Shown in pieces: positions 1 to 8,133 of a stretch of DNA of 64,000 bases (within the stretch, counting starts at the first letter, position 1; every line of letters begins with the position of its first letter). The translations under genes and the position numbers were made by a program. The notes under the pieces are model-generated. The model ran no database searches. It was not told the DNA's origin and saw only the letters and a program-made list of their open reading frames with translations. Source of the DNA: Rhodococcus xishaensis (GTDB lineage: Bacteria; Actinomycetota; Actinomycetes; Mycobacteriales; Mycobacteriaceae); NCBI RefSeq assembly GCF_004011825.1, contig NZ_RKLO01000005.1, forward strand, positions 186,001 through 250,000, written 5' to 3'.

Positions 1-1
1 C

Positions 2-361
2 TACGCCACCACATTCCTCGACGCCCTCGGCCCGCACCTGCCGCAACCGCTGCCCGACCGCACCACCGAAATGGAGCCCGCCCAGCGACTCGACACCCAG
101 GACAAGCTGCGCACGTGGCTCACGGCGGCAGGCACCGAGGCCGTCGAGGTGCGCGAGTTGTCGAACCTGATCCCGGCGACGGAGGAGTTCTGTTGGGGCT
201 TCGTGCTGGGCAGCGGCTTGCGTGCGACCCTCGCAGGCCTGGCTCCGGACGTCGTCGAGCAGGTCCGCACCGACTTCATGACGCTGATCACCGACCGCGG
301 ACTGCACACCATCGACGCGTCCACGCTCGTCGGCACGGCCAAAGTTGTCGGGTTCGGGTGA
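2..361 (+). CDS. SAM-dependent methyltransferase, C-terminal part (5' end outside window)
   Basis: The reading frame is open from the window edge to a TGA at 359-361, giving about 119 residues with no start visible. The sequence resembles the tail of UbiE/Coq5-type (methyltransferase type 11) proteins, with a helical segment around the internal Met at 71 and a closing strand STLVGTAKVVG, as in the last beta strand of the class I methyltransferase fold. The SAM-binding glycine motif lies outside the window, so the assignment rests on the C-terminal pattern only. It ends 17 bases before purU. Substrate cannot be inferred. Confidence 0.55.
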   Translation, partial: YATTFLDALGPHLPQPLPDRTTEMEPAQRLDTQDKLRTWLTAAGTEAVEVRELSNLIPATEEFCWGFVLGSGLRATLAGLAPDVVEQVRTDFMTLITDRGLHTIDASTLVGTAKVVGFG

Positions 362-378
362 CCTGCCAAACTGAGGCC

Positions 379-1266
379 ATGAGTTCCGCTACCTCGACCG
401 ATGACCGTCGTTACGTTCTGTCTCTGGGTTGCCCCGACCGGACCGGCATCGTTGCCCGTATCTCGGGATTCCTCGCCGAGATCGGCGGTTGGATCGTCGA
501 GGCCGCGTATCACGCGGACGCGGACACCGGATGGTTCTTCACCCGGCAGGCGGTGCGCGCATCGTCGATCAGTTTGAGCCTCGAGGAGATGCGTGAGAGG
601 TTCGCGGCCGTCGCCGAGGAGTTGGGGCCCGAGACCGAATGGACACTGACCGACACCGGGGAACGCAAGCGCATCGTGCTGCTCGTCAGCAAGGAAGGTC
701 ACTGCCTACACGACATCCTCGGCCGCGTCTCGGCCGGCGAACTGCCGTGTGACGTTGCCGCGGTCATCGGCAACCACCAGGACCTCGAGCGCGTCGCCAA
801 GCGGCACGGCGTCGACTTTCACTACGTGTCGTTCCCGAAGGACCCTGCCGAGCGAGGTCCCGCATTCGAGCAGGTCCGCAAGCTCGTCGACGCCCACGAC
901 CCGGACGCCGTGGTACTGGCCCGCTTCATGCAGGTGCTGCCCCCCGAGTTGTGCGATCACTGGGCCGGCCGTGCGATCAACATCCACCACAGCTTCCTAC
1001 CGTCGTTCGTCGGTGCCCGCCCCTACCACCAGGCGTTCACCCGCGGCGTGAAGCTGATCGGCGCGACGTGCCACTACGTGACCGCCGAACTCGATGCCGG
1101 TCCGATCATCGAGCAGGACGTCATCCGCGTCGATCACAACGACCAGGTCGCGGACATGGTCCGACAGGGGCGTGACATCGAGAAGCTCGTGCTGGCCCGC
1201 GGCCTGCGATGGCATCTGGAGGATCGCGTCCAGGTCCACGGCGCCAAGACCGTCGTCTTCAGCTGA
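379..1266 (+). CDS. purU: Formyltetrahydrofolate deformylase
   Basis: PurU hydrolyses 10-formyl-THF to THF and formate and balances one-carbon pools in the cytosol. The 295-residue length is normal. Residues 8-85 form an ACT domain (LSLGCPDRTGIVARISGFL) and residues about 95-290 the formyltransferase domain. The catalytic motif INIHHSFLPSF carries His203/His204, and Asp239 sits in LDAGPIIEQD. The ATG at 379 is preceded by GAGGCC and also by CAAACT six bases upstream, so it may be read leaderless. It runs convergent to the hydrolase at 1304-2356. Confidence 0.93.
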   Translation: MSSATSTDDRRYVLSLGCPDRTGIVARISGFLAEIGGWIVEAAYHADADTGWFFTRQAVRASSISLSLEEMRERFAAVAEELGPETEWTLTDTGERKRIVLLVSKEGHCLHDILGRVSAGELPCDVAAVIGNHQDLERVAKRHGVDFHYVSFPKDPAERGPAFEQVRKLVDAHDPDAVVLARFMQVLPPELCDHWAGRAINIHHSFLPSFVGARPYHQAFTRGVKLIGATCHYVTAELDAGPIIEQDVIRVDHNDQVADMVRQGRDIEKLVLARGLRWHLEDRVQVHGAKTVVFS

Positions 1267-1303
1267 CGACTGTCCGGGCAGGCTGCCCCGTCGGTTCAGG
1301 CCG

Positions 1304-2356
1304 TCATTTCAGGCCGCGCAGTCGCTTGACCTCGGCGTTGAAGTCGGTCACGGCCTCGACCGAGCTCATGTGCCCGATGCCAGGAAGCACGATGAGCCGC
1401 TCGAGGTTCTCGGCGTCGTCGAGCGTCTGGGCGAGCCGTCGCGCGTGGGAGGGCGGGGTGAGCCGGTCGGCGGCGCCCACCAGCACCGTCGTCGGCACCT
1501 GAAGGTTCTTCAGGCCGTCCGTGATGTCGAGGGTGCTCAGCGCCGCACCCCAGCCGCCACGGGCTCGAGGGGGGCACTGCGTGAGGATGCGCGCGCAGAA
1601 TTCGACCTCGGCAGGCGTGGAGCCGGGCGCCATCGCGACGTACTTGATCGCGCGGGTGGTCACTGGGGACTCGGGCATCGGCAGCGCCGACCCGAGGATG
1701 GCGCGACCCACCGGCACCGGGACCCGCGGGAAGCGCTGCGGCAGTGGTATCACTGTGGTCTCCGCGACGAGGCTGTCGGTGCCTGTGCTGGCCAGTAGCA
1801 CCGAGCTGGCATACCGCTGCACCTGCTCCGGATACTTGCGCGCCCAAGCAACAACGCTCATGCCGCCCATGCTGTGCCCGACGACGGTCGCCTTCCGCCC
1901 GTCCCGCAGCGTGGCGGCGAGAACTGCGGCGAGGTCGTCGGCGAGGAGTTCGGGGGCCAGCGGGGCGGAACCCATTCCACTGCGCCCATGTCCGCGCAGG
2001 TCGTAGGTGATGACGCGATACTTCTCGGCGAACGCATTGACCTGCGGGTTCCAGAACTCGGTCGAGCACGACCACCCGTGGCTGAGCACGATCGGATCCG
2101 CGTCGGGAGAACCGTAAACGCGAACATGCAGTTCGGCGCCGTCGGCGGAGACGACATCCACGATCTCTGGTTCGAGCCGTGGAGTTGCGAACACGTCGTC
2201 CTGGTTCGGCTTTGACGCTGGTACTCCGGATGCCGGGGCCCCGGGCACACGCTTCCGGCCTGCCAGGGCGACACCAGCCGCACGGGCGATCACACCAGCC
2301 CCACCGGCGATGCCGATCAACACCCACAGCCCCTTGCGAGACCTCTGTTCGCTCAC
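1304..2356 (-). CDS. Alpha/beta hydrolase with N-terminal membrane anchor
   Basis: 350 residues. A short basic N-terminus is followed by a hydrophobic segment (about residues 9-32, GLWVLIGIAGGAGVI...), suggesting membrane anchoring with the catalytic domain outside or membrane-associated. The hydrolase fold shows the oxyanion region LSHGWSCSTEFW, the nucleophile elbow VGHSMGGMS, an acid in GAADRLTPP and a histidine in LPGIGHMSS, so the triad is complete. The start chosen is GTG at 2356, which follows AGGGGAGGCTGC; an upstream in-frame extension lacks a ribosome-binding site. Substrate unknown; esterase or lipase activity is most likely. It is transcribed in the same direction as the diiron oxygenase but its own Shine-Dalgarno is strong. 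Confidence 0.8.
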   Translation of the reverse strand: MSEQRSRKGLWVLIGIAGGAGVIARAAGVALAGRKRVPGAPASGVPASKPNQDDVFATPRLEPEIVDVVSADGAELHVRVYGSPDADPIVLSHGWSCSTEFWNPQVNAFAEKYRVITYDLRGHGRSGMGSAPLAPELLADDLAAVLAATLRDGRKATVVGHSMGGMSVVAWARKYPEQVQRYASSVLLASTGTDSLVAETTVIPLPQRFPRVPVPVGRAILGSALPMPESPVTTRAIKYVAMAPGSTPAEVEFCARILTQCPPRARGGWGAALSTLDITDGLKNLQVPTTVLVGAADRLTPPSHARRLAQTLDDAENLERLIVLPGIGHMSSVEAVTDFNAEVKRLRGLK

Positions 2357-2455
2357 GCAGCCTCCCCTGTTCCCCAGCCGAAACGCTTGGAGAACCCGTA
2401 TGGCCTCCAGCGACAACGAATCCGCGACCAAGTACGCCCTGCCGGCCGCCGCGGC

Positions 2456-3403
2456 TCAGATGATGTGCGCGCGGCGCAGCAACACCTTCGACGGCCCACC
2501 GATCAGGCCGCACTCGTCGAGGAATTCGATCGTCTTGCGCGAGCCTTCACGGATCATCCGATGGTAATGCTCATTGTTCCGCACAGCCCGCTTGGCCTCC
2601 TCGACGTCGAGACCCGCGGCGGCGTAGACCTGCTCGTTCACCAGGCACGTGACGACGAGGTACGCGCTGACACCGAGAACGAGGCGCTGGTAGGCGAGCT
2701 TTCGGCGGGACAGGTCCCGCACGCGCCGCACCGTCTCCTCGCGCGCGAACTTGATGTGCCGGGCTTCCTCGACGACGTGAATCTTGCTGACAGTACGGAT
2801 CATCGGTTGGACGCGCTCGTCCTTCATGAAGTCGCGTTGCATCATGTCGAGGATCTCCTCGACGAACAGCGTGCCGCCGTATGCGAGCGAACCCGACGCA
2901 GTGGCCTTGAAGATGCGTGCGTACTGCAGGATCCAGTTCTTGGGCCGGTAGGACGGAATCCCCAACCGCTGCGCGGAGCGCGCGAACATCGTCGAGTGCC
3001 GGCACTCGTCGGCGATCTCGGTGAGTGCGAACTGCACGTGCGGTGTGGATGGATCGTGCGAGTAGATGTCGCGCAGCAGCATCTGCATGAGGATCATCTC
3101 GAACCAGATGCCGGCGCCGGCGATGCTCGCGGCCTCGTGCTGGGTGAGCGTGACTCGCTGGTCCTCGGTCATCCGGTCCCACAACTCGGTGCCGTACAGG
3201 CTGCACCACTCGGGGGTCATGCCGTACAACCCCTCGGGAATCGGGGCCTCCCAGTCGATCTCGACAAGTGGGTCGTAGGACTTGCGGGCCGCCGATGCGA
3301 GGAGGCGGGTCGCGGTGTCTTGCCGGTCCCCGACTCGCAGGTGGCGGGACGCTGCAGACTCTGTGGACGCTCCGCGGCGTCCCGTCGGATCGTTTCTGAA
3401 CAT
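2456..3403 (-). CDS. AurF-like diiron oxygenase
   Basis: 315 residues of the AurF/p-aminobenzoate N-oxygenase diiron family (ferritin-like helical bundle). Iron-ligand motifs are visible as EIADECRHSTMF and HVVEEARHIKFAREE, with an earlier acidic helix ending TLTQHEAASIAGAG. The family oxidises aryl amines in some species; in mycolata many members have unknown lipid-related roles. ATG at 3403 lies six bases after AGGAG; the in-frame TTG two codons upstream is less likely. The gene has its own promoter with an inverted repeat between the -35 and -10 boxes, which implies repression by a dimeric regulator. The N-terminal 40 residues are polar and poorly conserved in type. Confidence 0.82.
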   Translation of the reverse strand: MFRNDPTGRRGASTESAASRHLRVGDRQDTATRLLASAARKSYDPLVEIDWEAPIPEGLYGMTPEWCSLYGTELWDRMTEDQRVTLTQHEAASIAGAGIWFEMILMQMLLRDIYSHDPSTPHVQFALTEIADECRHSTMFARSAQRLGIPSYRPKNWILQYARIFKATASGSLAYGGTLFVEEILDMMQRDFMKDERVQPMIRTVSKIHVVEEARHIKFAREETVRRVRDLSRRKLAYQRLVLGVSAYLVVTCLVNEQVYAAAGLDVEEAKRAVRNNEHYHRMIREGSRKTIEFLDECGLIGGPSKVLLRRAHII

Positions 3404-3507
3404 CGTCAACTCCTGCCCAGCCGGTTGCTCACATACAAAGCTCGCTTCTTGCAGGTCACCTGCCGAGAAAAAGGCAGGTCAAGCCTGTTTCCAGGCGTGT
3501 TTCGACG

Positions 3508-3535
3508 ATAACACCGCCCTGATCAGCGGTGTCAA
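3508..3535 (-). promoter_or_regulatory. Promoter with embedded palindromic operator upstream of the diiron oxygenase
   Basis: On the minus strand a perfect -35 box TTGACA (3530-3535) is followed after 16 bases by TGTTAT (3508-3513). The spacer is occupied by an inverted repeat, ACACCGC at 3511-3517 and GCGGTGT at 3526-3532 with an 8-base centre. A repressor dimer bound here would block RNA polymerase. A TetR-family regulator is encoded at 6940-7683, but its own upstream region does not carry the same palindrome. Confidence 0.6.
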
Positions 3536-3587
3536 GGATTATCTGTAACCGTTCGTCACCACATGCGCTCATCGTGCCGCTGGACAG

Positions 3588-3878
3588 CTACCAGCGCGGT
3601 CCGCGCTGAATGTCGTCAACCCGGGGACGGACATCGACCAGATATACGCACACAGCGATGATGGCAATGAGGCCGAGTAGGTTGAGCCCGAAAAGGAAGA
3701 TCACGACCAGCGACGCGACGAGGACGCCGAGCCAGATCGGCTTGGTCAGCTTGTCCACCGCCGTGAACGCGTCCTTGCGCTGACGAGCTGCGTGAAAGAC
3801 CGCGAACACCGCCGCAGCGAGTGCAACCATCTGCAGCGCGAACATGATCAGACCGGTAATGCCTTGAGGATTGAACAC
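3588..3878 (-). CDS. DUF2516 family small membrane protein
   Basis: 96 residues with two or three hydrophobic helices (MFALQMVALAAAVFAVFH near the N-terminus, then LGVLVASLVVIFLFGL and LLGLIAIIAVCVYLVDV). Matches the DUF2516 family, represented by Rv0476 just downstream of hbhA in M. tuberculosis. The GTG at 3878 reads V/M-FNPQGITG, the usual family start; GGAGAG lies directly before it, so spacing is tight. A strong hairpin separates it from hbhA, so expression may be partly independent. Function unknown. Confidence 0.75.
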   Translation of the reverse strand: MFNPQGITGLIMFALQMVALAAAVFAVFHAARQRKDAFTAVDKLTKPIWLGVLVASLVVIFLFGLNLLGLIAIIAVCVYLVDVRPRVDDIQRGPRW

Positions 3879-3908
3879 CTCTCCATCGTACGAACCGGCG
3901 CGGACAAG

Positions 3909-3947
3909 CGCAGGCCCCCGCGCAAACGGGCTGCGCGGGGGCCTGCG
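3909..3947 (-). terminator. Hairpin terminator after hbhA
   Basis: A 15-bp perfect stem (3909-3923 with 3933-3947) around a 9-base loop lies 32 bases after the hbhA stop codon. There is no U-tract, as is common for actinobacterial terminators. It would limit readthrough from the regulator-hbhA unit into the DUF2516 gene. Confidence 0.7.
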
Positions 3948-3978
3948 ACCGATCGGTGGTGCGGGCGATCGGTCCCGA

Positions 3979-4887
3979 TCAGCGGGTGGCCTTCTTCGCC
4001 GGTGCCTTCTTCGCCGGTGCCTTCTTGGCGGCGGGGGCCTTCTTGGTGGCAGGCGTCTTCTTGGCCGCCGAAGCCGTGGCCGTCTTGGCCGATCCGGCCG
4101 TGGCGGTCTTGGCCGAGGCGGCCTTCGTCGCTGCCGGTGCCGCCTTCTTGGTGGCCGGCTTCGGAGCCGGAGCAGCCTTGGGAGCGGCTGCTTCGACTCG
4201 CTCGGCGGCGGCCTCCGACGTGGATTTGGCGCGCTCACCCGCCGCCTCGACCCGGCTGGCGACGGAGCCGCTGGTCTCCGTCAGACGGTTGGTGACGGTG
4301 TCGGTCGCCTCCGAGAGCACGAGGGCGGTCTCGTCGGCGACTTCGCCGATACGACCGGCGGCGCGACCGGCGAACTTCGCGGCCTGCTCACCGACGGCAC
4401 GCGTCTGACGCGCGACGGTACCGAGCGCCTCCTCGGTCAGCTCGACGGCATCGTCGAACGCGGCCTCGGCACGCTCGATCTGCTCCTCGACGCCCGGCTG
4501 CTTGCGGATACGCTCGACGGCTTCCTCACCACGCTCCGCGAGTGCTACGTACAGGTCGGACGCGACCTTGAGATATGCCTCGGCAACCTTGCGGAGTTCC
4601 TCGCTGCTGAAGCGCTCCCGTAGTTCGGCGAGTTCTTCGGGCAGCTCGGAAGGCAGCGCAGCGAGACGCTCGCGAAGCTGTTCGACACCCTCGGACACCT
4701 CGGTGGGCAGGTTGGCCCAGCGCTCACGGGCCTCCTCGATGCGATCGGACACGTCGATATTGGGGTTCTCGGCGCGTGCCCGGACCTGTGTCACGACATC
4801 GGCGACGGCCTGGACGACCAGATCGCCGGTGCCGACGGCGGCGTAGAACGGTGTCCTGACGTTATCGATGAACCTTGGATCAGTCAT
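3979..4887 (-). CDS. hbhA: Heparin-binding hemagglutinin-like surface protein
   Basis: 302 residues. The N-terminus has a short hydrophobic region (AAVGTGDLVVQAVADVV), the middle is a long charged coiled coil (about residues 40-200, many E/R/A heptads such as LRERLAALPSELPEEL), and the C-terminus is a Lys/Ala/Pro-rich tail with repeated KKAPA and AKKAPAKKA units. In mycobacteria this tail binds heparan sulfate and the protein sits at the cell surface. Start ATG 4887 follows AGGAG by nine bases and overlaps the upstream regulator gene by 8 nt, implying translational coupling. At about 100 residues longer than M. tuberculosis HbhA, the Ala/Lys tail is expanded. Confidence 0.85.
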   Translation of the reverse strand: MTDPRFIDNVRTPFYAAVGTGDLVVQAVADVVTQVRARAENPNIDVSDRIEEARERWANLPTEVSEGVEQLRERLAALPSELPEELAELRERFSSEELRKVAEAYLKVASDLYVALAERGEEAVERIRKQPGVEEQIERAEAAFDDAVELTEEALGTVARQTRAVGEQAAKFAGRAAGRIGEVADETALVLSEATDTVTNRLTETSGSVASRVEAAGERAKSTSEAAAERVEAAAPKAAPAPKPATKKAAPAATKAASAKTATAGSAKTATASAAKKTPATKKAPAAKKAPAKKAPAKKATR

Positions 4888-5392
4888 TCTCGGATCTCCT
4901 GTCGAGTGGATCTGCGATCTCATGCTCTTCTTCGTCCGAGGCAGCCACACCTTCCTGGGCCTGACCGGCGATTTCGGACTGTTTGGAGTCGTTCTCTCGA
5001 CAGAACGACTCGTAAATCTCGAGCAGCACCTGCTTCTGGCGTTCGGTGATGGCGACGTCGGTCAGCAGTGCGTCCCGGACCGGGCTTTGCGGGCGCTTCT
5101 CGAGAATCCCGGCCTGCATGTACAGAACCTCGGACGAGACCCGCAGCCCCTTGGCGATCTGCGCGAGGACGTCGGCAGACGGTTTGCGCAGGCCGCGTTC
5201 GATCTGACTCAGGTAAGGATTGCTGACGCCGGCGAGTTGGGCGAGCTGACGCAGAGACACCTGCGCGGCTTCCCGCTGCGAACGGATGAAGCTGCCGATG
5301 TCCTGAGCGGCGCTGCTGACAACTCGTGCCGCACCGCTCATGTCGGAACCGTTCATGTCGGAACCGTTCTCGTCATCGGACTCGTCGACCAC
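4880..5392 (-). CDS. XRE-family transcriptional regulator upstream of hbhA (Rv0474-like)
   Basis: 170 residues. A Cro/C1-type helix-turn-helix occupies about residues 32-90 (SLRQLAQLAGVSNPYLSQIE is the recognition part), flanked by an acidic N-terminus with a duplicated NGSDM unit and an acidic C-terminal tail. Start GTG 5392 follows AGGGAG. It overlaps hbhA by 8 nt, matching the Rv0474-hbhA pair. A long inverted repeat spanning its promoter suggests autoregulation or control by a related XRE protein such as RamB. Confidence 0.85.
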   Translation of the reverse strand: MVDESDDENGSDMNGSDMSGAARVVSSAAQDIGSFIRSQREAAQVSLRQLAQLAGVSNPYLSQIERGLRKPSADVLAQIAKGLRVSSEVLYMQAGILEKRPQSPVRDALLTDVAITERQKQVLLEIYESFCRENDSKQSEIAGQAQEGVAASDEEEHEIADPLDRRSEND

Positions 5393-5421
5393 CAGTACTC
5401 CCTGTTCTGTATGCGTAACTC

Positions 5422-5466
5422 ACGCTAGAGCAGGGTGCTAACTATTGCAAGCATGTCTGTTAGCAC
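5422..5466 (-). promoter_or_regulatory. Promoter with TGCTAAC inverted repeat for the regulator-hbhA operon
   Basis: Minus-strand -35 TTGCAA (5445-5450) and -10 TAGCGT (5422-5427) are 17 bases apart. An inverted repeat GTGCTAAC (5435-5442) and GTTAGCAC (5459-5466), separated by 16 bases, overlaps the -35 region. A near copy of this layout (TGCTAAT, 15 bases, GTTAGCA) lies upstream of ramB. Confidence 0.55.
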
Positions 5467-5492
5467 GTGGTGGGCGCCACACCGCGGGCAGG

Positions 5493-6848
5493 TCAGGCGA
5501 AGAGCAGGTGCGAGATCGTGTAGATCGACAGGCCCGCAAGCGCGCCGACGACGGTGCCGTTGATTCGGATGAACTGCAGGTCCCGGCCGACTTGGAGTTC
5601 GATCTTGCGGCTCGCCTCCTCGGCGTCCCACTTCTGCACGGTCTCCGTGATGACCGCGGTGATCTCGTCCGTGTAGTTCTCGGCGATGTACCGGGTGCCT
5701 GACAGCAGCCAGCCGTCGACCTTCTCGCGCAGTCCTGCGTCGTCGCGCAGCCGTACTCCGAGATTCGAGACGTTCTCGGCGATCTTGCGGCGCAACGTAC
5801 TGCGGGGATCGTCGACTGATTCAACAATGAGGCGCTTGGTCACCCGCCAGGTCGCGGCGGCGAGCCCGGTGATCTCCTCGCGACCCATGATCTCGGCCTT
5901 GATCGCCTCGGCCTTCGCGATGGTCGAAGGATCGTTCTGGAGGTCGTCCGCGAATTCGACAAGGAACCGGTTGGCGGCGAGCCTTACCTCGTGCTCGGGG
6001 TTTGAGCGAACCTTCCACGTGAACTCGACCAGTTCTCGGTAGATCTTCTCGCCCAGCATCGCGTCGACGAACTTCGGCGACCATGACGGCGAGTCGCGGC
6101 TGATGATTCGGTCGATCGTGTCCTGACTGTTCAGCGCCCACTGGTGAGCACGCTCTGCAAGTAGATCCAGCAGTGGCAACTGCCGGTTCTCGCGCAGCAG
6201 TTCGGCGAGGACCTTGCCGATCGGCGGCCCCCAGGCCGGCTCGGCGATCCGCCGGACGATCGTGTTGTCGATGATTGCGGTGATGTCGTCGTCCTGCACC
6301 ACCTCGACCACGCCCCGCAACAGCGTCGACGTCTCCGCGGCCACCCGCTGCGCGTTCGCGGGTTCGGCCAGCCACTTCCCTAACCGCAGCGGGATCTGCG
6401 CGTTCTCGACCTTGACGGACACCACCTCGGGCGCGAGAAAGTTCTCGCCCACGAAGTTGCTGAGGCTCTCGCCGAGCTGATCCTTCTTCCGTTTGATGAT
6501 CGCGGTATGCGGAATCTTCAGACCCAGCGGATGCCGGAACAGCGCGGTCACCGCAAACCAGTCGGCCAGCGCACCGACCATCCCGGCCTCCGACGCAGCC
6601 CGCACGTACCCGACCCACTCTCCCGCGCCGCGGCTCTCCTGCCACCGGCAGAAGAGGTAGACGACGGTCGCGAACACCAGGAACCCGGTTGCAACCGCCT
6701 TCATCTTCCTCAGTTCGCGACCCTTTTGTACGTCGTCGAAGGCACCGGCGAACGGCCCCGGTAGGTCGGACCTCTTCGACTGGGGTTTGGGCGAGCGCGC
6801 GGGCTTCGCGCGTGACGGTTCAGACTGCACTCGGTGCACATCCGACAT
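5493..6848 (-). CDS. DUF445 family membrane protein
   Basis: 451 residues, DUF445 family (Rv0473-like). A transmembrane helix near residues 50-68 (AVATGFLVFATVVYLFCRW) is followed by the family signature GMVGALADWFAVTALFRHP and a long soluble helical body, ending in a second hydrophobic segment (VGALAGLSIYTISHLLFA). Start ATG 6848 (MSDVHRVQ) is preferred because upstream extension would run through the divergent promoter region; there is no strong ribosome-binding site. It is divergent from the TetR gene. Function unknown; an envelope role is plausible. Confidence 0.8.
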   Translation of the reverse strand: MSDVHRVQSEPSRAKPARSPKPQSKRSDLPGPFAGAFDDVQKGRELRKMKAVATGFLVFATVVYLFCRWQESRGAGEWVGYVRAASEAGMVGALADWFAVTALFRHPLGLKIPHTAIIKRKKDQLGESLSNFVGENFLAPEVVSVKVENAQIPLRLGKWLAEPANAQRVAAETSTLLRGVVEVVQDDDITAIIDNTIVRRIAEPAWGPPIGKVLAELLRENRQLPLLDLLAERAHQWALNSQDTIDRIISRDSPSWSPKFVDAMLGEKIYRELVEFTWKVRSNPEHEVRLAANRFLVEFADDLQNDPSTIAKAEAIKAEIMGREEITGLAAATWRVTKRLIVESVDDPRSTLRRKIAENVSNLGVRLRDDAGLREKVDGWLLSGTRYIAENYTDEITAVITETVQKWDAEEASRKIELQVGRDLQFIRINGTVVGALAGLSIYTISHLLFA

Positions 6849-6885
6849 TGTGCCGAACTCTGTGACCACGGTGCGGAGATAGACC

Positions 6886-6903
6886 CCACTCCCATCCGAG
6901 TGG
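6886..6903. promoter_or_regulatory. Inverted repeat between DUF445 and TetR genes
   Basis: CCACTC (6886-6891) and GAGTGG (6898-6903) form a 6-bp inverted repeat with a 6-base spacer in the 91-base divergent intergenic region. It could be the autoregulatory operator of the adjacent TetR protein. Support is limited to position and symmetry. Confidence 0.3.
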
Positions 6904-6939
6904 CCCACTAAGCTGATCTTCTGGATCAACCCCGAACGA

Positions 6940-7683
6940 ATGTGGCGAAACCCAGTGCCGAAGCAAACCGCAGATCTGCAGCAGACACCCGAAGAGACGA
7001 TCGCCAAGCTCGAGAAGCCCGACGGCCGCAAGCGGCGTTGGCGCGAGCACAAGATCGCGCGCCGTGAGGAACTCGTCGATGGCACGATCGCCGCCATCCG
7101 CGCACGTGGCCGCGACATCGGGATGGATGACATCGCGTCGGAGATCGGGGTCTCGAAGACTGTCCTGTATCGGTACTTTGCCGACAAGAACGACCTGACC
7201 AGTGCGACCATGATGCGCTACGTCGAGACGATCCTGGCGCCGCGCATGTACGAAGCGATCGGCGAGGATCTCGACGAGTACGACCTCACGCGCGTCGCGA
7301 TCTCGGCCTACGTCCATACAGTCGCCGCTGACCCCGAGGTGTACCTGTACGTGATGACGAACAGCTCGGGGCCCAACCGGCACGTCGTCGCCGACTCTGA
7401 GCGGATGATCGCCGAACTGCTCTCCACCGTCCTCGGCGAACGGTTGCGCGGCATGGAGATGGACTCGGGCGGCTCGGTGCCGTGGGCATACAGCGTCGTG
7501 GGCGCCGTGCAGCTCGCGACACACTGGTGGATCTCCAATCAGTCGATGTCGACCGACGACCTCATCGACTACCTCGTGATGATGACGTGGGGCGGACTCT
7601 CCGGTATCGCGGCATCCAACGGTTCGCCGGCACGGTTCAAGTCGGAGCCGCATCCGCTGTTCGGAAAGACCGCCGACACGTGA
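6940..7683 (+). CDS. TetR-family transcriptional regulator (Rv0472c-like)
   Basis: 247 residues. The N-terminal tail is followed by a TetR helix-turn-helix at about residues 50-95 (DIGMDDIASEIGVSKTVLYR, then YFADKNDL), and a C-terminal ligand-binding helical domain. Position and direction match Rv0472c, which has been reported to control mycolate desaturation genes; transfer of that role is inference. The ATG at 6940 lacks a clear ribosome-binding site; a GTG five codons later is an alternative. It is divergent from the DUF445 gene. Confidence 0.85.
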   Translation: MWRNPVPKQTADLQQTPEETIAKLEKPDGRKRRWREHKIARREELVDGTIAAIRARGRDIGMDDIASEIGVSKTVLYRYFADKNDLTSATMMRYVETILAPRMYEAIGEDLDEYDLTRVAISAYVHTVAADPEVYLYVMTNSSGPNRHVVADSERMIAELLSTVLGERLRGMEMDSGGSVPWAYSVVGAVQLATHWWISNQSMSTDDLIDYLVMMTWGGLSGIAASNGSPARFKSEPHPLFGKTADT

Positions 7684-7738
7684 CCCATCTCGAGTGGATC
7701 CATCTCGTGTAACCGCCGGTAACAAGTAGTGTGGCGGA

Positions 7739-8047
7739 GTGGCTGGTTATCGAGGTCCCGCCCACGTCACCGTCGCGCACCAGCACCCGGTGATTGTCGG
7801 CGTCGAACTGTCCGGAAACTTCGAACCGATCAGCGGCCGATACGTCTGGCGCGGCCGGGTTCGGGGGTTGAAGCACGCCCTGGGCAGCCCAAACGAGGTG
7901 GAATCAGGCTCAGATTTGGTCATCACCACACCGGCGGCATCCGGTGTGGCACGCGTCAGCGGTGTGGATCTTTGGGGAAACCACATGGTCGACGGCGTCA
8001 CCCGTCCGCCTTTCCCAGCTATGAAGGACGTCGACGGACCGCTCTAG
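7739..8047 (+). CDS. DUF4873 domain protein
   Basis: 102 residues resembling the DUF4873 family: N-terminal MAGYRGPAHV, a central ELSGNFEPISGRYVWRGR and the closing WGNHMVDGVTRPPFP pattern. In actinobacteria the domain often occurs alone or fused to flavin monooxygenases; its biochemical role is unknown. GTG 7739 is preceded six bases upstream by TAGTGT, consistent with a leaderless transcript. It lies 55 bases after the TetR gene. Confidence 0.65.
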   Translation: MAGYRGPAHVTVAHQHPVIVGVELSGNFEPISGRYVWRGRVRGLKHALGSPNEVESGSDLVITTPAASGVARVSGVDLWGNHMVDGVTRPPFPAMKDVDGPL

Positions 8048-8133
8048 TGCGACCTGCGGCCCAGCGGACGGTGGTGGGCGTCAATCTCGTTCGAGAGCGA
8101 TCGGACGACACCGACCTGTGGCAGAGTCGGTGC

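Noticed and set aside
3588-4238. Longer DUF2516 protein starting near 4238
   Set aside because: The extension runs through the hbhA terminator and the antisense of the hbhA Lys-rich tail; it is Arg/Pro low-complexity.
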